Assembly: GCA_947626915.1 (NCBI GenBank)
Contig: CANQUA010000021.1
Coordinates: 1-43,088, forward strand
Length of the DNA: 43,088 bases
From: an uncultured Lachnospiraceae bacterium
GTDB lineage: Bacteria; Bacillota; Clostridia; Lachnospirales; Lachnospiraceae
Reading direction: 5' to 3'
Part shown: piece by piece, positions 16,777 to 25,917 of the stretch
Layout: the number at the start of each line of letters is the position of its first letter
Numbering within the stretch: position 1 is the stretch's first letter
Translations under genes and position numbers: made by a program
The notes under the pieces: generated by a model
The model's input: the letters and a program-made list of their open reading frames with translations, nothing else
Database searches by the model: none
What the model was told of the DNA's origin: nothing

Positions 16777-16837
16777 AAACGGGTAAACTTAATTTTTATA
16801 CGTTACAGTGCTGCGGTTACGGGGGGATAACGGCGGT

Positions 16838-18214
16838 TTACTGCTGTACGATGCCGTTTACGTCAACCACCCAGACAGTCTCGTTGGCGTCGCGGACGTC
16901 GCGGTAACCGCTGCCCAGTTCCGGGCGGAGGGAGGATTTGGACGTGGAGTTGGCTTTCTGGATCGTGCCGGAGGCATTGACCAGATATTTCTGCCCTTCA
17001 AATACAACCGGTTCGTATTTCAGATCGGCGGAAGCTTCCTTGCGCAGACCGTTCTCATAAATCACGTTGCTGCGGATGCCGTGGTAACCCTGGCCGCGCT
17101 GTGCGCCCTCGGTGTGGAAGTACCAGGTCTGATTCATATCGGAATCCTCGTCGTAGATCGTCTGTTTGCCGGTCTGCATTTCGCCCTGGGCGTTGAAGTA
17201 GAAGTTGGCGGCGGTTCCGTCCTCCAGTTGGATGGTCTGCAGGCCGGTCTGCATTTCACCTTTGTTGTTGAACGCGTAGCGGTCGGAGCCGATATTGAAA
17301 ATCTTCAGTCCTTCCATGGCGTGATGCGGCACGCCGTTCTTGAAGTAGAAGCGATAGGTTTCGTCCTCTTCGCTGACGCCGGGGATCCCCGTAATGGTCA
17401 TCCAGCCGGAAGCACGCTTTCCGCTTTCGTCATAATACTGATAGCCTGCGGCAGGGGAATGGTCGGCTGTGTCCGGAACGGTCCCGGTTTCGGCGGCCGC
17501 CTCTTCAGACTGGTCCGCCGCCGCTTCTGTTTCGGCTTCGGCCGGGGCCTGCGCCGGCAGCTTGTACCATCCGGTGATCATTTCGCCGTCTGCAAAGGTG
17601 TAGTAGCCGCCGTTGATCTTTTTGTCAAGCTGGTTTTCGATCCGTTTGCCGGTGCTGTCGAAATAGGACCATGCCATCTCGTCGCCGAATTCATCGTCGG
17701 CTGCGGGCAGTTCGACCCAGCCCTTTTTCATATGGCCGTTGATGCTGAAGTAATAGTTGGCGCCGTCGATCTCCACCAGTCCGACGGCCATGCGGCCTTC
17801 CTCGTCGAAGTAGTAGGTCTGTTCGTCGATGGTCTTGAATTTATCGGTGATCATTTTGCCGTTGGCCCCGTAGTAGTACCAGTACACATCCGGCATGTTC
17901 TCGTCCCATTCGTCGTCGGCTTCCAGAGCAACCCACTGGTTTGCGACCCGTTTGCCGGCGGCGTCTACATAGTATTCGTCTACCTGACTGTTCAGAGTGA
18001 GGTTCCCGTCCTCGTCCAGATAGAACCAGTTGTCATTGTATTTCTTCCAGGAATCCGTCAGGACATACCCGTCTGCGTCGTAATATTTCCAGGTTCCGTC
18101 TTCCTGGACCCAGCTCCCCGTCTGTGCCGTGGCCGGGAAGGCCGGGCCTGCGGACAGGAAGGTCATAGCTGCTGCTGCGGATAATGTGGCGGCCCACTGA
18201 ATGGATTTTCTCAT
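16838..18214 (-). CDS. large secreted cell-wall-binding-repeat protein
   Basis: This 458-aa exported protein has a signal peptide (MRKSIQWAATLSAAAAMTF, cleavage near PAFPA). About fifteen aromatic-glycine repeats follow, such as WKYYDADGYVLTDSW, WFYLDEDGNL, YYFDEEGRMAVGL and FYFNAQGEMQTGKQ. They are interrupted by an Ala/Glu-rich linker (about residues 215-245) that splits the protein into two repeat arrays. No enzymatic domain is visible. Proteins of this kind attach to wall teichoic or choline-bearing polymers or to glucans. The AAGGAGAG ribosome site is strong. It shares repeat type and strand with the small gene at 15368-15688. The C-terminal 100 residues diverge and may form a separate module. 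Confidence 0.88.
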   Translation of the reverse strand: MRKSIQWAATLSAAAAMTFLSAGPAFPATAQTGSWVQEDGTWKYYDADGYVLTDSWKKYNDNWFYLDEDGNLTLNSQVDEYYVDAAGKRVANQWVALEADDEWDENMPDVYWYYYGANGKMITDKFKTIDEQTYYFDEEGRMAVGLVEIDGANYYFSINGHMKKGWVELPAADDEFGDEMAWSYFDSTGKRIENQLDKKINGGYYTFADGEMITGWYKLPAQAPAEAETEAAADQSEEAAAETGTVPDTADHSPAAGYQYYDESGKRASGWMTITGIPGVSEEDETYRFYFKNGVPHHAMEGLKIFNIGSDRYAFNNKGEMQTGLQTIQLEDGTAANFYFNAQGEMQTGKQTIYDEDSDMNQTWYFHTEGAQRGQGYHGIRSNVIYENGLRKEASADLKYEPVVFEGQKYLVNASGTIQKANSTSKSSLRPELGSGYRDVRDANETVWVVDVNGIVQQ

Positions 18215-18269
18215 AAATGAATTCTCTCCTTTAATGTTGAGTGATAATCCGTTTCTGCATTACAGCCAG

Positions 18270-18299
18270 ATTATATACCATGGGACCCGCCCCTGAAAA
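18270..18299 (-). promoter_or_regulatory. promoter of the large wall-binding-repeat gene
   Basis: On the minus strand, TTTTCA (18299-18294), an 18-base spacer and a perfect TATAAT (18275-18270) lie 56 bases before the start codon. Confidence 0.65.
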
Positions 18300-18359
18300 G
18301 TGAAGGTTGATGGAAACAGAGGAAACGGCGGGCAGTTTATGCGGGAAATAGAAAAATGC

Positions 18360-18388
18360 TTTTATCTGGAGGAATTCTGTGGTATGAT
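18360..18388 (+). promoter_or_regulatory. candidate promoter of the polysaccharide block
   Basis: TATGAT at 18383-18388 is preceded by TGG, giving an extended -10. A weak -35 (TTTATC, 16-base spacer) is upstream. It lies about 100 bases before the TPP-enzyme start. Confidence 0.5.
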
Positions 18389-18490
18389 AGGATTTGAAGC
18401 TGACGAGACTGTACGCGGCCGGGACGGCGGACGATCAGGGGCCGGGCGGCGGGCGGTGATACTGTTTACGAAGAAAGAGAGAAAAACCGG

Positions 18491-20377
18491 ATGAAAATCA
18501 AAGTTTCCGATTACATTGCAAAACAGCTGGTGGCCCATGGGATCACGCAGGTTTTTACCGTGACCGGCGGCGGGGCCATGCATTTGAACGACGCATTAGG
18601 ACATGAGCCGGGCCTTCATTGTCTTTATCAGCACCATGAGCAGGCGTGCGCCATGGCGGCGGAGAGCTATGCCCGTATCCATAATACCATCGGCGCGCTC
18701 TGCGTGACGACAGGGCCGGGCGGCACGAACGCGATCACCGGCGTGGTGGGCGGCTGGCTGGATTCGATTCCCATGCTGGTTCTGTCCGGACAGGTACGTT
18801 ATGACACGACAGCCCGGTGGTCAGGAGTAGGGATCCGGGCCATGGGCGATCAGGAGTTTGACATTACGAAAGCCATCGGCTGCATGACCAAGTACAGCGA
18901 GATGGTCATCGATCCCAGGCGCATCCGGTATTGTCTGGAAAAGGCGATTTATCTGGCGTATTCCGGCAGACCCGGACCAACCTGGCTGGATATCCCGCTG
19001 GATGTGCAGGGGGCTTACGTGGAAGCGGAGGAGCTGGAGGGCTTCGACGCGGCGGCCTATGAAGCGGAAAACGGCGGCCAGGGACTGCCCGAGCGCGTGG
19101 CGGAGGAGACCGTGCGGGAGATCATCGCGAAGATCCGGGCCGCGAAACGGCCGGTTTTGAACGCCGGGAACGGGATCCGCATTGCCGGGGCCTATCCGGT
19201 ATTTGAGCGGGTCGTGAAGCTTCTGGGCATTCCGGTCGTTACCGGGTGGAACAGCCAGGACTGCATGTGTACGGACGATCCGCTGTACGTGGGCCGCGCC
19301 GGCAACATGGGCGACCGGCCGGGAAATTTTGCGGTACAGAACAGCGACCTGGTATTCTCGGTGGGCAGCCGATTGAGCATCCGCCAGGTAGGTTTTAATT
19401 ATACGACATGGGCCAGAGCGGCCTATGTCATTGTCAATGATATTGACCGGGAGGAACTGAAAAAGCCCAGCGTTCACGCGGATATGCGGGTCCACGCCGA
19501 CGCGAAGGATCTGCTGGAAGCGATGGAGCGCGTGCTTCTGACGGAGGAGACGCCGGTATTCGGCGGCGGAGAGGGCCTGCCAGGGATGAACTGGCTGGAG
19601 ACCTGCCGCATGTGGAAGGCGAAATATCCGGTGGTCCTGCCCAGGCATATGGCGCAGGACGACAGCCGGGAGGCCAATGTCTACGCGCTGGTGCAGGAGC
19701 TGAGCAGCCGCCTGCCGGAGGATCAGATCACGGTGGTGGGAAACGGTTCCGCCTGTGTGGCCGGCGGACATGCTTATATCATAAAGAAGGGACAGCGTTT
19801 TATTACCAATTCGGCCATCGCTTCCATGGGTTACGATCTGCCGGCGGCGATCGGGGCCTGTATGGCGGCTTATGATCCGCGTTTCCGCAAAAGCAGCGAT
19901 CCGGAGGATATCATTCTTCTGACCGGAGACGGCAGTATCCAGATGAACCTGCAGGAGCTGCAGACGATCATCCATCATCAGATGCCGATTAAGATTTTCC
20001 TGATCAATAACGGCGGCTATCATTCCATCCGCCAGAGCCAGAAGAATTTCTTCGCGGGCCCGCTGGTGGGGATCGGCGTGGACAGCGGGGACTTAAGCTT
20101 CCCGGATATGGAAAAGCTGGCGGCCGCCTATGGATATCCTTATGTAAAAGCCCGGCATAACAGCGAGCTGGGCGCGGCCATTGAGAAGACCCTGGCGATG
20201 AAGGGGCCGGTGATCTGTGAGGTCTTTGTGACGATCGATCAGAATTTTGAGCCGAAATCTTCCGGCAAGAAACTGCCGGACGGCACGATGACATCGCCGC
20301 CGCTGGAGGATCTTTCCCCGTTCCTGCCGGAGGAGGAGATGGACGCGATGATGATCATCCCCAGGATAAAGGAGTAG
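18491..20377 (+). CDS. thiamine-pyrophosphate-dependent enzyme (acetolactate-synthase fold)
   Basis: This 628-aa cytosolic enzyme has the three-domain TPP fold. The N-terminal pyrimidine-binding domain carries the catalytic glutamate Glu50 in QHHEQACAMAAE, a central Rossmann-like domain spans about 200-340, and a C-terminal pyrophosphate-binding domain has GDGS (479-482) through Asn507, with Asp480 as metal ligand. Acetolactate synthases are about 560 aa and sit in ilv operons. Here an SDR epimerase follows after 6 bases and glycosyltransferases come next. A branched-sugar or acyl-carbinol reaction on a nucleotide sugar, as done by the YerE-type flavin/TPP enzymes, is a reasonable inference, but the substrate cannot be read. 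The ribosome site (AAAGAGAG) is modest. The extra C-terminal residues (SSGKKLPDGTMTSPPLEDLS) resemble those of other sugar-cluster members. Confidence 0.85.
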   Translation: MKIKVSDYIAKQLVAHGITQVFTVTGGGAMHLNDALGHEPGLHCLYQHHEQACAMAAESYARIHNTIGALCVTTGPGGTNAITGVVGGWLDSIPMLVLSGQVRYDTTARWSGVGIRAMGDQEFDITKAIGCMTKYSEMVIDPRRIRYCLEKAIYLAYSGRPGPTWLDIPLDVQGAYVEAEELEGFDAAAYEAENGGQGLPERVAEETVREIIAKIRAAKRPVLNAGNGIRIAGAYPVFERVVKLLGIPVVTGWNSQDCMCTDDPLYVGRAGNMGDRPGNFAVQNSDLVFSVGSRLSIRQVGFNYTTWARAAYVIVNDIDREELKKPSVHADMRVHADAKDLLEAMERVLLTEETPVFGGGEGLPGMNWLETCRMWKAKYPVVLPRHMAQDDSREANVYALVQELSSRLPEDQITVVGNGSACVAGGHAYIIKKGQRFITNSAIASMGYDLPAAIGACMAAYDPRFRKSSDPEDIILLTGDGSIQMNLQELQTIIHHQMPIKIFLINNGGYHSIRQSQKNFFAGPLVGIGVDSGDLSFPDMEKLAAAYGYPYVKARHNSELGAAIEKTLAMKGPVICEVFVTIDQNFEPKSSGKKLPDGTMTSPPLEDLSPFLPEEEMDAMMIIPRIKE

Positions 20378-20383
20378 GCGGAG

Positions 20384-21421
20384 ATGGATCTGATCGTAAC
20401 GGGAGCGACCGGCTTTCTGGGACGGGCGCTGGTAAAACGGCTGCTGCGGAACGGCCATCGGGTGTGGGCGGTGGCGCGGCCCGGGTCGAAAAACCGGGAG
20501 CTGTTTGAGAAAGAAATGAAGGAGGCACAGGCGGAGCTGGCCGGGAGGCCGGTTTTGCGGCAAGAATCCGGGAAAGGAGTTTCCGCAGGGACGGGAAACG
20601 GCCGTCCGGAACTCCGTGTGCTGGAGCTGGGGATGGACGACTGCGATCATCTTGCGGAAGCGGTCGGGCGGCCCTGCCAGGTGTTTTTTCATCTGGGCTG
20701 GGATGGAGCGGGCAGTGAGAACCGGAAGAAAACCGAGCTTCAATGGAAAAATGTCCCGGATTCCATGAAAGCGCTGCAGGCGGCCAGGGAATTGGGCTGC
20801 GGGCGCTTCCTCTTCAGCGGTTCCCAGGCGGAGTACGGCGTATGCAGTGAGCTGATAACGGAAGAGACGGTCTGCAGGCCGGTATCGGAATATGGGAAGG
20901 CAAAGGCGGAATTCGGACGGCGCGGCGCGGCGCAGGTACGGGACTGGGCGGCCGCGGGCGTTTCGGATATGGATTTCATTCACGCCAGGATCTTCAGCGT
21001 TTATGGGCCGGGAGACCATCCGTGGTCGCTGGTTAATTCCTGTCTGCGGACATTCCGGGACGGCGGAGTCATGGAGCTGGGGGCCTGTACCCAGATGTGG
21101 AATTTCCTGTATATCGACGATCTGGCAGAGGGGCTGCTGGCGCTGGCGTTTAGTGAAAAGCGGGCAGGCGGCATATATAATCTGGCGGGGGACCGGGACG
21201 CCACAATGCCGCTGCGGAATTACGTGGAAACGATGTACCGGCTCTGCGGGGAAAAGGGCAGCATGATTTACGGGAAACTCCCGCCCAACGCCGAGGGACA
21301 GGCGCAGCTGATGCCGGACATTTCAAAGATCAAAAGAGAAACCGGCTGGCGGCCGCAGGTGAGCTTTGAACAGGGAATCGGCCGTATGCTGGCGCTTTCG
21401 GCGGCGGAGCAGTCGTGCTGA
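20384..21421 (+). CDS. NAD(P)-dependent sugar-nucleotide epimerase/dehydratase (extended SDR)
   Basis: This 345-aa extended short-chain dehydrogenase has a nucleotide-binding GATGFLG at residues 7-13, a catalytic Tyr170-x3-Lys174 in EYGKAK, and a preceding FSGSQAEYG strand. The ending (ISKIKRETGWRPQVSFEQGI) is typical of sugar-nucleotide 4-epimerases, dehydratases and 4-reductases. It sits 6 bases after the TPP enzyme, so the two probably modify the same sugar. A Gly/Arg-rich insertion around residues 50-75 is longer than usual for the family. The exact reaction is unknown. Confidence 0.88.
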   Translation: MDLIVTGATGFLGRALVKRLLRNGHRVWAVARPGSKNRELFEKEMKEAQAELAGRPVLRQESGKGVSAGTGNGRPELRVLELGMDDCDHLAEAVGRPCQVFFHLGWDGAGSENRKKTELQWKNVPDSMKALQAARELGCGRFLFSGSQAEYGVCSELITEETVCRPVSEYGKAKAEFGRRGAAQVRDWAAAGVSDMDFIHARIFSVYGPGDHPWSLVNSCLRTFRDGGVMELGACTQMWNFLYIDDLAEGLLALAFSEKRAGGIYNLAGDRDATMPLRNYVETMYRLCGEKGSMIYGKLPPNAEGQAQLMPDISKIKRETGWRPQVSFEQGIGRMLALSAAEQSC

Positions 21422-21425
21422 GGGC

Positions 21426-21454
21426 TTGACAAAATCGGAGAAGCGTTGTATTTA
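21426..21454 (+). promoter_or_regulatory. promoter upstream of the first glycosyltransferase
   Basis: A perfect TTGACA at 21426-21431, a 17-base spacer and TATTTA at 21449-21454 follow directly after the epimerase stop. This should start an independent transcript for the glycosyltransferases. Confidence 0.75.
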
Positions 21455-21512
21455 ATGAAGGATGAACCAGAGAATCTGAAAACAGCCATAACAGATGAAA
21501 AGTGAGGAACAG

Positions 21513-22616
21513 ATGAAGACGGTCAGTGTCGTAGTGCCCTGTTATAATGAAGAAGAGAACGTGAGAGCGATGGCGGACGCTTTGCGTGAGATGTTCGAGG
21601 AGGATCTGCCGAATTACCGTTATGAGATTATTTTTATCGACAATGATTCCAAAGACCGCACGCGGGAGATCATCCGCCAGCTTTGCGCGGAGGACCGGAA
21701 CATCCGCGGCATTTTCAACGCCAAGAATTTCGGCCAGTTCAATTCTCCGTACTACGGGATGCTGCAGAGCAGCGGAGACTGTACGGTCCTGGTGGCGGCG
21801 GATTTTCAGGATCCGGTGGAGATGGTTCCCAAATTCGTGCGGGAATGGGAAAACGGCTATAAGATCGTGATCGGCATCAAGAAGTCCAGCAAAGAAAACC
21901 GGATCATGTACTGGCTCCGGGGCTGCTATTACAAGGTCATCAAGAAATTATCGGATGTGGAGCAGATCGAGCAGTTCACGGGATTCGGACTTTACGACGC
22001 GAAGTTTATTCGGGTGCTGAGAGAGCTGGACGATCCGACGCCTTTTTTACGCGGCATCGTGGCGGAGCTGGGCTTCCGGCGCAAGGAGATTCCTTACGAA
22101 CAGCCCAGACGCAGGGCGGGCAAGACCAGCAACAATTTCTACCGGCTTTATGACGCGGCCATGCTGAGCGTTACCTCTTATACGAAAGCGGGTATCCGCC
22201 TGGCTACGCTGATCGGCGGGCTCAGCTGCATGGTCAGCCTGATTGTAGCGGTGGTTTATCTGGTGATGAAGCTGATCTGGTGGGATCGTTTCCAGGCAGG
22301 CATGACGCCGATGCTTCTCGGGATGCTGTTTCTGGGGTCGGTGCAGATCTTTTTCATCGGCATGATCGGCGAATATGTGCTGTCGATCAATCAGAGGGTG
22401 ATGAAGCGGCCTCTGGTGGTGGAGGAAGAGCGGATCAATTTCCCGAAGAAGAGGGAACGGGACGGCCGCGGCAGAGAAGAGAAGTACGATAAGGACGTCC
22501 GGAACGAGAAAAACGGGAAAAATGACGGGTATAAAAAGTCCCGCCGCCCGGACCGCCCGAATAAAAACGTGAAAGACGTGAAAATGACGGTGGACGATAA
22601 GACGCGGGAAAGCTGA
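21513..22616 (+). CDS. membrane GT2 glycosyltransferase, GtrB/DPM-like, with charged tail
   Basis: This 367-aa protein has a GT-A catalytic domain (VSVVVPCYNEEENV, FIDNDSKDRT, VAADFQDP), then two transmembrane helices at about residues 230-255 and 265-290. That is the layout of polyprenyl-phosphate glycosyltransferases such as GtrB and ArnC, which load a sugar onto undecaprenyl phosphate at the inner leaflet. ATG 21513 was chosen because GTGAGGA lies 5 bases before it; ATG 21495 is a weaker alternative. The last 55 residues are an unusual run of Lys, Arg, Asp and Asn, outside the family domain. Confidence 0.88.
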   Translation: MKTVSVVVPCYNEEENVRAMADALREMFEEDLPNYRYEIIFIDNDSKDRTREIIRQLCAEDRNIRGIFNAKNFGQFNSPYYGMLQSSGDCTVLVAADFQDPVEMVPKFVREWENGYKIVIGIKKSSKENRIMYWLRGCYYKVIKKLSDVEQIEQFTGFGLYDAKFIRVLRELDDPTPFLRGIVAELGFRRKEIPYEQPRRRAGKTSNNFYRLYDAAMLSVTSYTKAGIRLATLIGGLSCMVSLIVAVVYLVMKLIWWDRFQAGMTPMLLGMLFLGSVQIFFIGMIGEYVLSINQRVMKRPLVVEEERINFPKKRERDGRGREEKYDKDVRNEKNGKNDGYKKSRRPDRPNKNVKDVKMTVDDKTRES

Positions 22617-22683
22617 AAAGCGCTTCCGGCCGTTTGAAAACGTCCCCGGCGGGAAGAATACAGGAAAACGGAGTTTAAGGCGC

Positions 22684-24900
22684 ATGAAATTTAAGATCGA
22701 TGTGGTCCGGATCCGGGAAAATTCCATCCAGCTCAACGGCTGGGTCGTCGGAAAAACTCCCGAATCCAGGCCCGCTTTTCTGGTGCTGGATCAGAATCGC
22801 CGGAAGATGAAGATGAAATATGTCTCTACCAGGAGAGACGATGTAAGCCAGATTTATTATAAGAAGATCTATGACAGGGATTTTGGCTTCGACATCCAGT
22901 TCCCCTATGAGCGGGGCAGGGATTACTGGCTGCTGATCCGCTGCGACGGCCGTGTCCGGCGGATCAAATTCAATGAAAACCTGATCGCGAAGCGTTCCAG
23001 CGTAGCTTATAAAAGGCTTGAGAAGCTTCGGGATCTGATGAATATGGAGACCGTTCATGTGGCCGTGGAGTTCGGAAAGAAACACGGCCTGAAAGCGTTG
23101 TTTTTGAAATCCAGACATAAGCTGCAGGGCATTGACAACGATTATGAGTACGCGGAATGGTACGATCTGACGAAACCGTCCCGGGAGGAGCTGGACGCGC
23201 AGAGAGCGGAGAAATGGGAGAACGGTCCGCTTTTTTCCATCGTGATGCCGGTCTATCTGGCGCCCGCGGATTTTTTGAAGGTGATGCTGGATTCGATTCT
23301 GGCCCAGACTTATCCCGGCTGGGAGCTCTGCATCGCGGACGGAAGTCCCGCGGGGAAAACTTCTGAAGCCCTGGTGCGGCCCTACATGGAAAAGGATTCC
23401 CGCGTTCATTATCAGGCGCTGGGGGAAAACGGCGGCATCTCCGGGAACACCAACGCGGCCATCGCCATGGCGGGCGGGGATTATATCGTGCTGGCGGACC
23501 AGGACGACGCCATGCCGGAGCATGCGCTTTACGAGTGCGCGAAGATGATCCGGGAGCACCCGGACTGCGACGTGCTTTATTCCGACGAGGATAAGATGGA
23601 CATGGACGGCGGCGCGCTGTTTGATCCGCATTTTAAGCCGGATTTCAATCCGGATCTGCTGCGCAGCGTCAATTACATCTGTCATCAGTTTGTGGTTCGG
23701 AGAGATCTGCTGGAGCGGGTCGGCGGGTTCCGGAAAGAGTTCGACGGGGCGCAGGACTACGACCTGATCCTGCGCTGTACGGAGCGGGCGAAGAAAATCT
23801 GCCATATCCCGAAGGTGCTGTACCACTGGCGCTGCCACCAGGGTTCCACGGCCAGCAATCCCCAGAGCAAACTGTACGCGTTTGAGGCCGGCTCCCGGGC
23901 GGTCATGGAGCATTACCGGCGGCTGGGTATCCCGGCTCTGAAGGTGGAGAAAGGCGTGGACTACGGCATTTACCATACCACGTTTGAGATTGTGGGCAAA
24001 CCGCTGGTTTCCGTGATCATCCCGAATAAGGACCATCATAAGGACCTGGATCTCTGCGTGCGGTCGATCCTGACGAAATGCACCTATAAGAATCTGGAGT
24101 TCGTCGTGGTGGAGAACAACAGCCGGGAAGCGGAGACGTTCGCTTATTATGAAAAGATACAGAAAGAGTTCCCCCAGGTCCGGGTGGTCCGCTGGGAGAG
24201 GGAGTTCAATTATTCCGCGATCAATAATTTCGGGGTCCGTTATGCCAAAGGGGAATACCTGCTGTTTTTAAATAACGACACGGAACCCATCGCGCCTGAT
24301 TTCATCGAAGAAATGCTGGGGTTCTGCCAGCGGGAGGATGTGGGAGCCGTGGGAGCCCGGCTGCTCTATGAAGACGACACGATCCAGCATGCCGGCGTCG
24401 TGGTCGGCTTCGGCGGCATCGCGGGCCATACGTTCATCGGGCTCCACGAGGCGGAAAACAGTTATTTCCACCGGGCCATGTGCGCCCAGGATTACAGCGC
24501 CGTCACGGCGGCCTGCATGATGAGCAAGAAGTCCGTTTTTGAGGCGGCGGGAGGTTTCAGCGAGGAGCTGGCCGTGGCGTTCAACGATATCGATTACTGC
24601 ATGAAGGTGCGGGCGCAGGACAAACTGGTCGTCTACGCGCCCTACGCGGTCCTCCATCATTATGAATCCAAATCCCGGGGGCTGGAGGATACGCCGGAGA
24701 AGGTGGACCGTTTCAACCGCGAGGTAGCCAGATTTGCGAAGAAATGGCCGGATATCCTGCGGGACGGCGACCCTTACTACAATCCGAACCTGACGCTGCG
24801 CAAATCCAATTTTGCGCTCCGGGATCTGCTGAAAGAAAAGATCGGCGAACCCTATCCGCTGGATCCGGCGATCCGTAAACATATGGAAGAGGAGGAATAA
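22684..24900 (+). CDS. two-domain GT2 glycosyltransferase
   Basis: This 738-aa protein has an N-terminal beta-rich domain of about 150 residues and then two GT-A glycosyltransferase domains. The first begins FSIVMPVYLAPADFL with the acidic motif LADQDDAMPE; the second begins VSVIIPNKDHHKDL with LLFLNNDTEP. Both carry metal/sugar-nucleotide-binding acidic motifs, so both may be active and add two different residues. There is no transmembrane segment, so it likely acts at the cytosolic membrane face. Tandem GT2 enzymes of this build occur in rhamnan and other surface-polymer clusters. It sits 4 bases from the next glycosyltransferase. Confidence 0.9.
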   Translation: MKFKIDVVRIRENSIQLNGWVVGKTPESRPAFLVLDQNRRKMKMKYVSTRRDDVSQIYYKKIYDRDFGFDIQFPYERGRDYWLLIRCDGRVRRIKFNENLIAKRSSVAYKRLEKLRDLMNMETVHVAVEFGKKHGLKALFLKSRHKLQGIDNDYEYAEWYDLTKPSREELDAQRAEKWENGPLFSIVMPVYLAPADFLKVMLDSILAQTYPGWELCIADGSPAGKTSEALVRPYMEKDSRVHYQALGENGGISGNTNAAIAMAGGDYIVLADQDDAMPEHALYECAKMIREHPDCDVLYSDEDKMDMDGGALFDPHFKPDFNPDLLRSVNYICHQFVVRRDLLERVGGFRKEFDGAQDYDLILRCTERAKKICHIPKVLYHWRCHQGSTASNPQSKLYAFEAGSRAVMEHYRRLGIPALKVEKGVDYGIYHTTFEIVGKPLVSVIIPNKDHHKDLDLCVRSILTKCTYKNLEFVVVENNSREAETFAYYEKIQKEFPQVRVVRWEREFNYSAINNFGVRYAKGEYLLFLNNDTEPIAPDFIEEMLGFCQREDVGAVGARLLYEDDTIQHAGVVVGFGGIAGHTFIGLHEAENSYFHRAMCAQDYSAVTAACMMSKKSVFEAAGGFSEELAVAFNDIDYCMKVRAQDKLVVYAPYAVLHHYESKSRGLEDTPEKVDRFNREVARFAKKWPDILRDGDPYYNPNLTLRKSNFALRDLLKEKIGEPYPLDPAIRKHMEEEE

Positions 24901-24904
24901 GCCC

Positions 24905-25897
24905 ATGTCCGGGAAACAGGCGACGGTGATCATTCCGAATTATAACGGGCTCCAGTTTCTGGGCGTGTGCGTGGATGCGCTGGAGAGACAGACCTGCCGG
25001 GATTTTGAGATCCTGGTGGTGGACAACGGTTCCACGGACGGGAGCGTGGAATGGCTGAAAGCCCAGGGGATCCCGGCGATCTTTCTGGATCGCAACACCG
25101 GCTTTTCCGGGGCGGTCAACGCGGGCATCCGGGCGGTTTCGACGCCGTATGTGCTGCTTTTGAACAACGATACCGAGGCCGCGCCGGAGTTTGTGGAGGA
25201 ACTGCTGGCCTCGATCCGCCGTTCAAAGCGGATTTTTGCGGTTACCGCCAAGATGATCCAGATGTACCACAGGGAGCTGATGGACGACGCCGGGGATATG
25301 TTCTGCCTCATGGGCTGGGCCTATCAGCGGGGCGTGGGGCGCTCCAGCCGGGGCTACAACCGGGAGCGGGAGGTGTTTTCCGCCTGCGCCGGAGCGGCGA
25401 TCTACCGGCGTGAGGCGTTCGATGAGATCGGCCTTTTCGATGAGAAGCATTTTGCCTATCTGGAGGATATGGACGTCAGTTACCGGGCCAAAATCTACGG
25501 TTATCACATCCGCTACTGTCCCGGCGCGGTGGTTTACCATGTGGGCAGCGGCACCAGCGGCTCCAAGTACAACGCGTTCAAGGTCCGTCTGGCCGCCCGC
25601 AACAGTCTCTACGTGGACTATAAAAATATGCCCTGGCCCCAGCTTCTGGCAAACGCGCTGCCGATCGCGGCGGGCGTCGCGGTGAAATACGGATTTTTTA
25701 AGAAAATGGGCTACGAAAAAGAATTTCTGGCGGGCGTGAAGGAAGGGCTGTCCACCCTGTCTTCCTGCAGGCGGGTTGCGTACCGTCGGGAGCATCTGGG
25801 CAATTATTTGTCCATCCAGTGGGAGCTGACCGCGGGGGCGTTCCTGTATGTGTACGAATTTTTCAGGAGACAGTCAGGAAAAATTCTCAAAAATTAA
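24905..25897 (+). CDS. GT2 glycosyltransferase (rhamnosyltransferase-like)
   Basis: This 330-aa GT-A enzyme carries ATVIIPNYNGLQFLG, VVDNGSTDGS, a Dx(D)-type LLLNNDTEAAPEF, and SACAGAAIYRREAFDEIGLFDE. The AYLEDMDVSYRAKIYGY segment supplies the ED base and is characteristic of WcaA/RfbF-like transferases. The C-terminal part is amphipathic and probably membrane-associated. It ends the glycosyltransferase run; the next gene has its own promoter. Confidence 0.9.
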   Translation: MSGKQATVIIPNYNGLQFLGVCVDALERQTCRDFEILVVDNGSTDGSVEWLKAQGIPAIFLDRNTGFSGAVNAGIRAVSTPYVLLLNNDTEAAPEFVEELLASIRRSKRIFAVTAKMIQMYHRELMDDAGDMFCLMGWAYQRGVGRSSRGYNREREVFSACAGAAIYRREAFDEIGLFDEKHFAYLEDMDVSYRAKIYGYHIRYCPGAVVYHVGSGTSGSKYNAFKVRLAARNSLYVDYKNMPWPQLLANALPIAAGVAVKYGFFKKMGYEKEFLAGVKEGLSTLSSCRRVAYRREHLGNYLSIQWELTAGAFLYVYEFFRRQSGKILKN

Positions 25898-25917
25898 GAG
25901 AATTTTAATACCCCCTG

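Noticed and set aside
16808-18184. 458-codon plus-strand frame opposite the wall-binding-repeat gene
   Set aside because: The minus strand has the signal peptide, aromatic repeats, ribosome site, promoter and terminator; the plus frame has none of these.
18300-18494. 64-codon frame upstream of the TPP enzyme
   Set aside because: No ribosome site, it spans the presumed promoter, and its composition (Gly/Arg-rich) looks non-coding.
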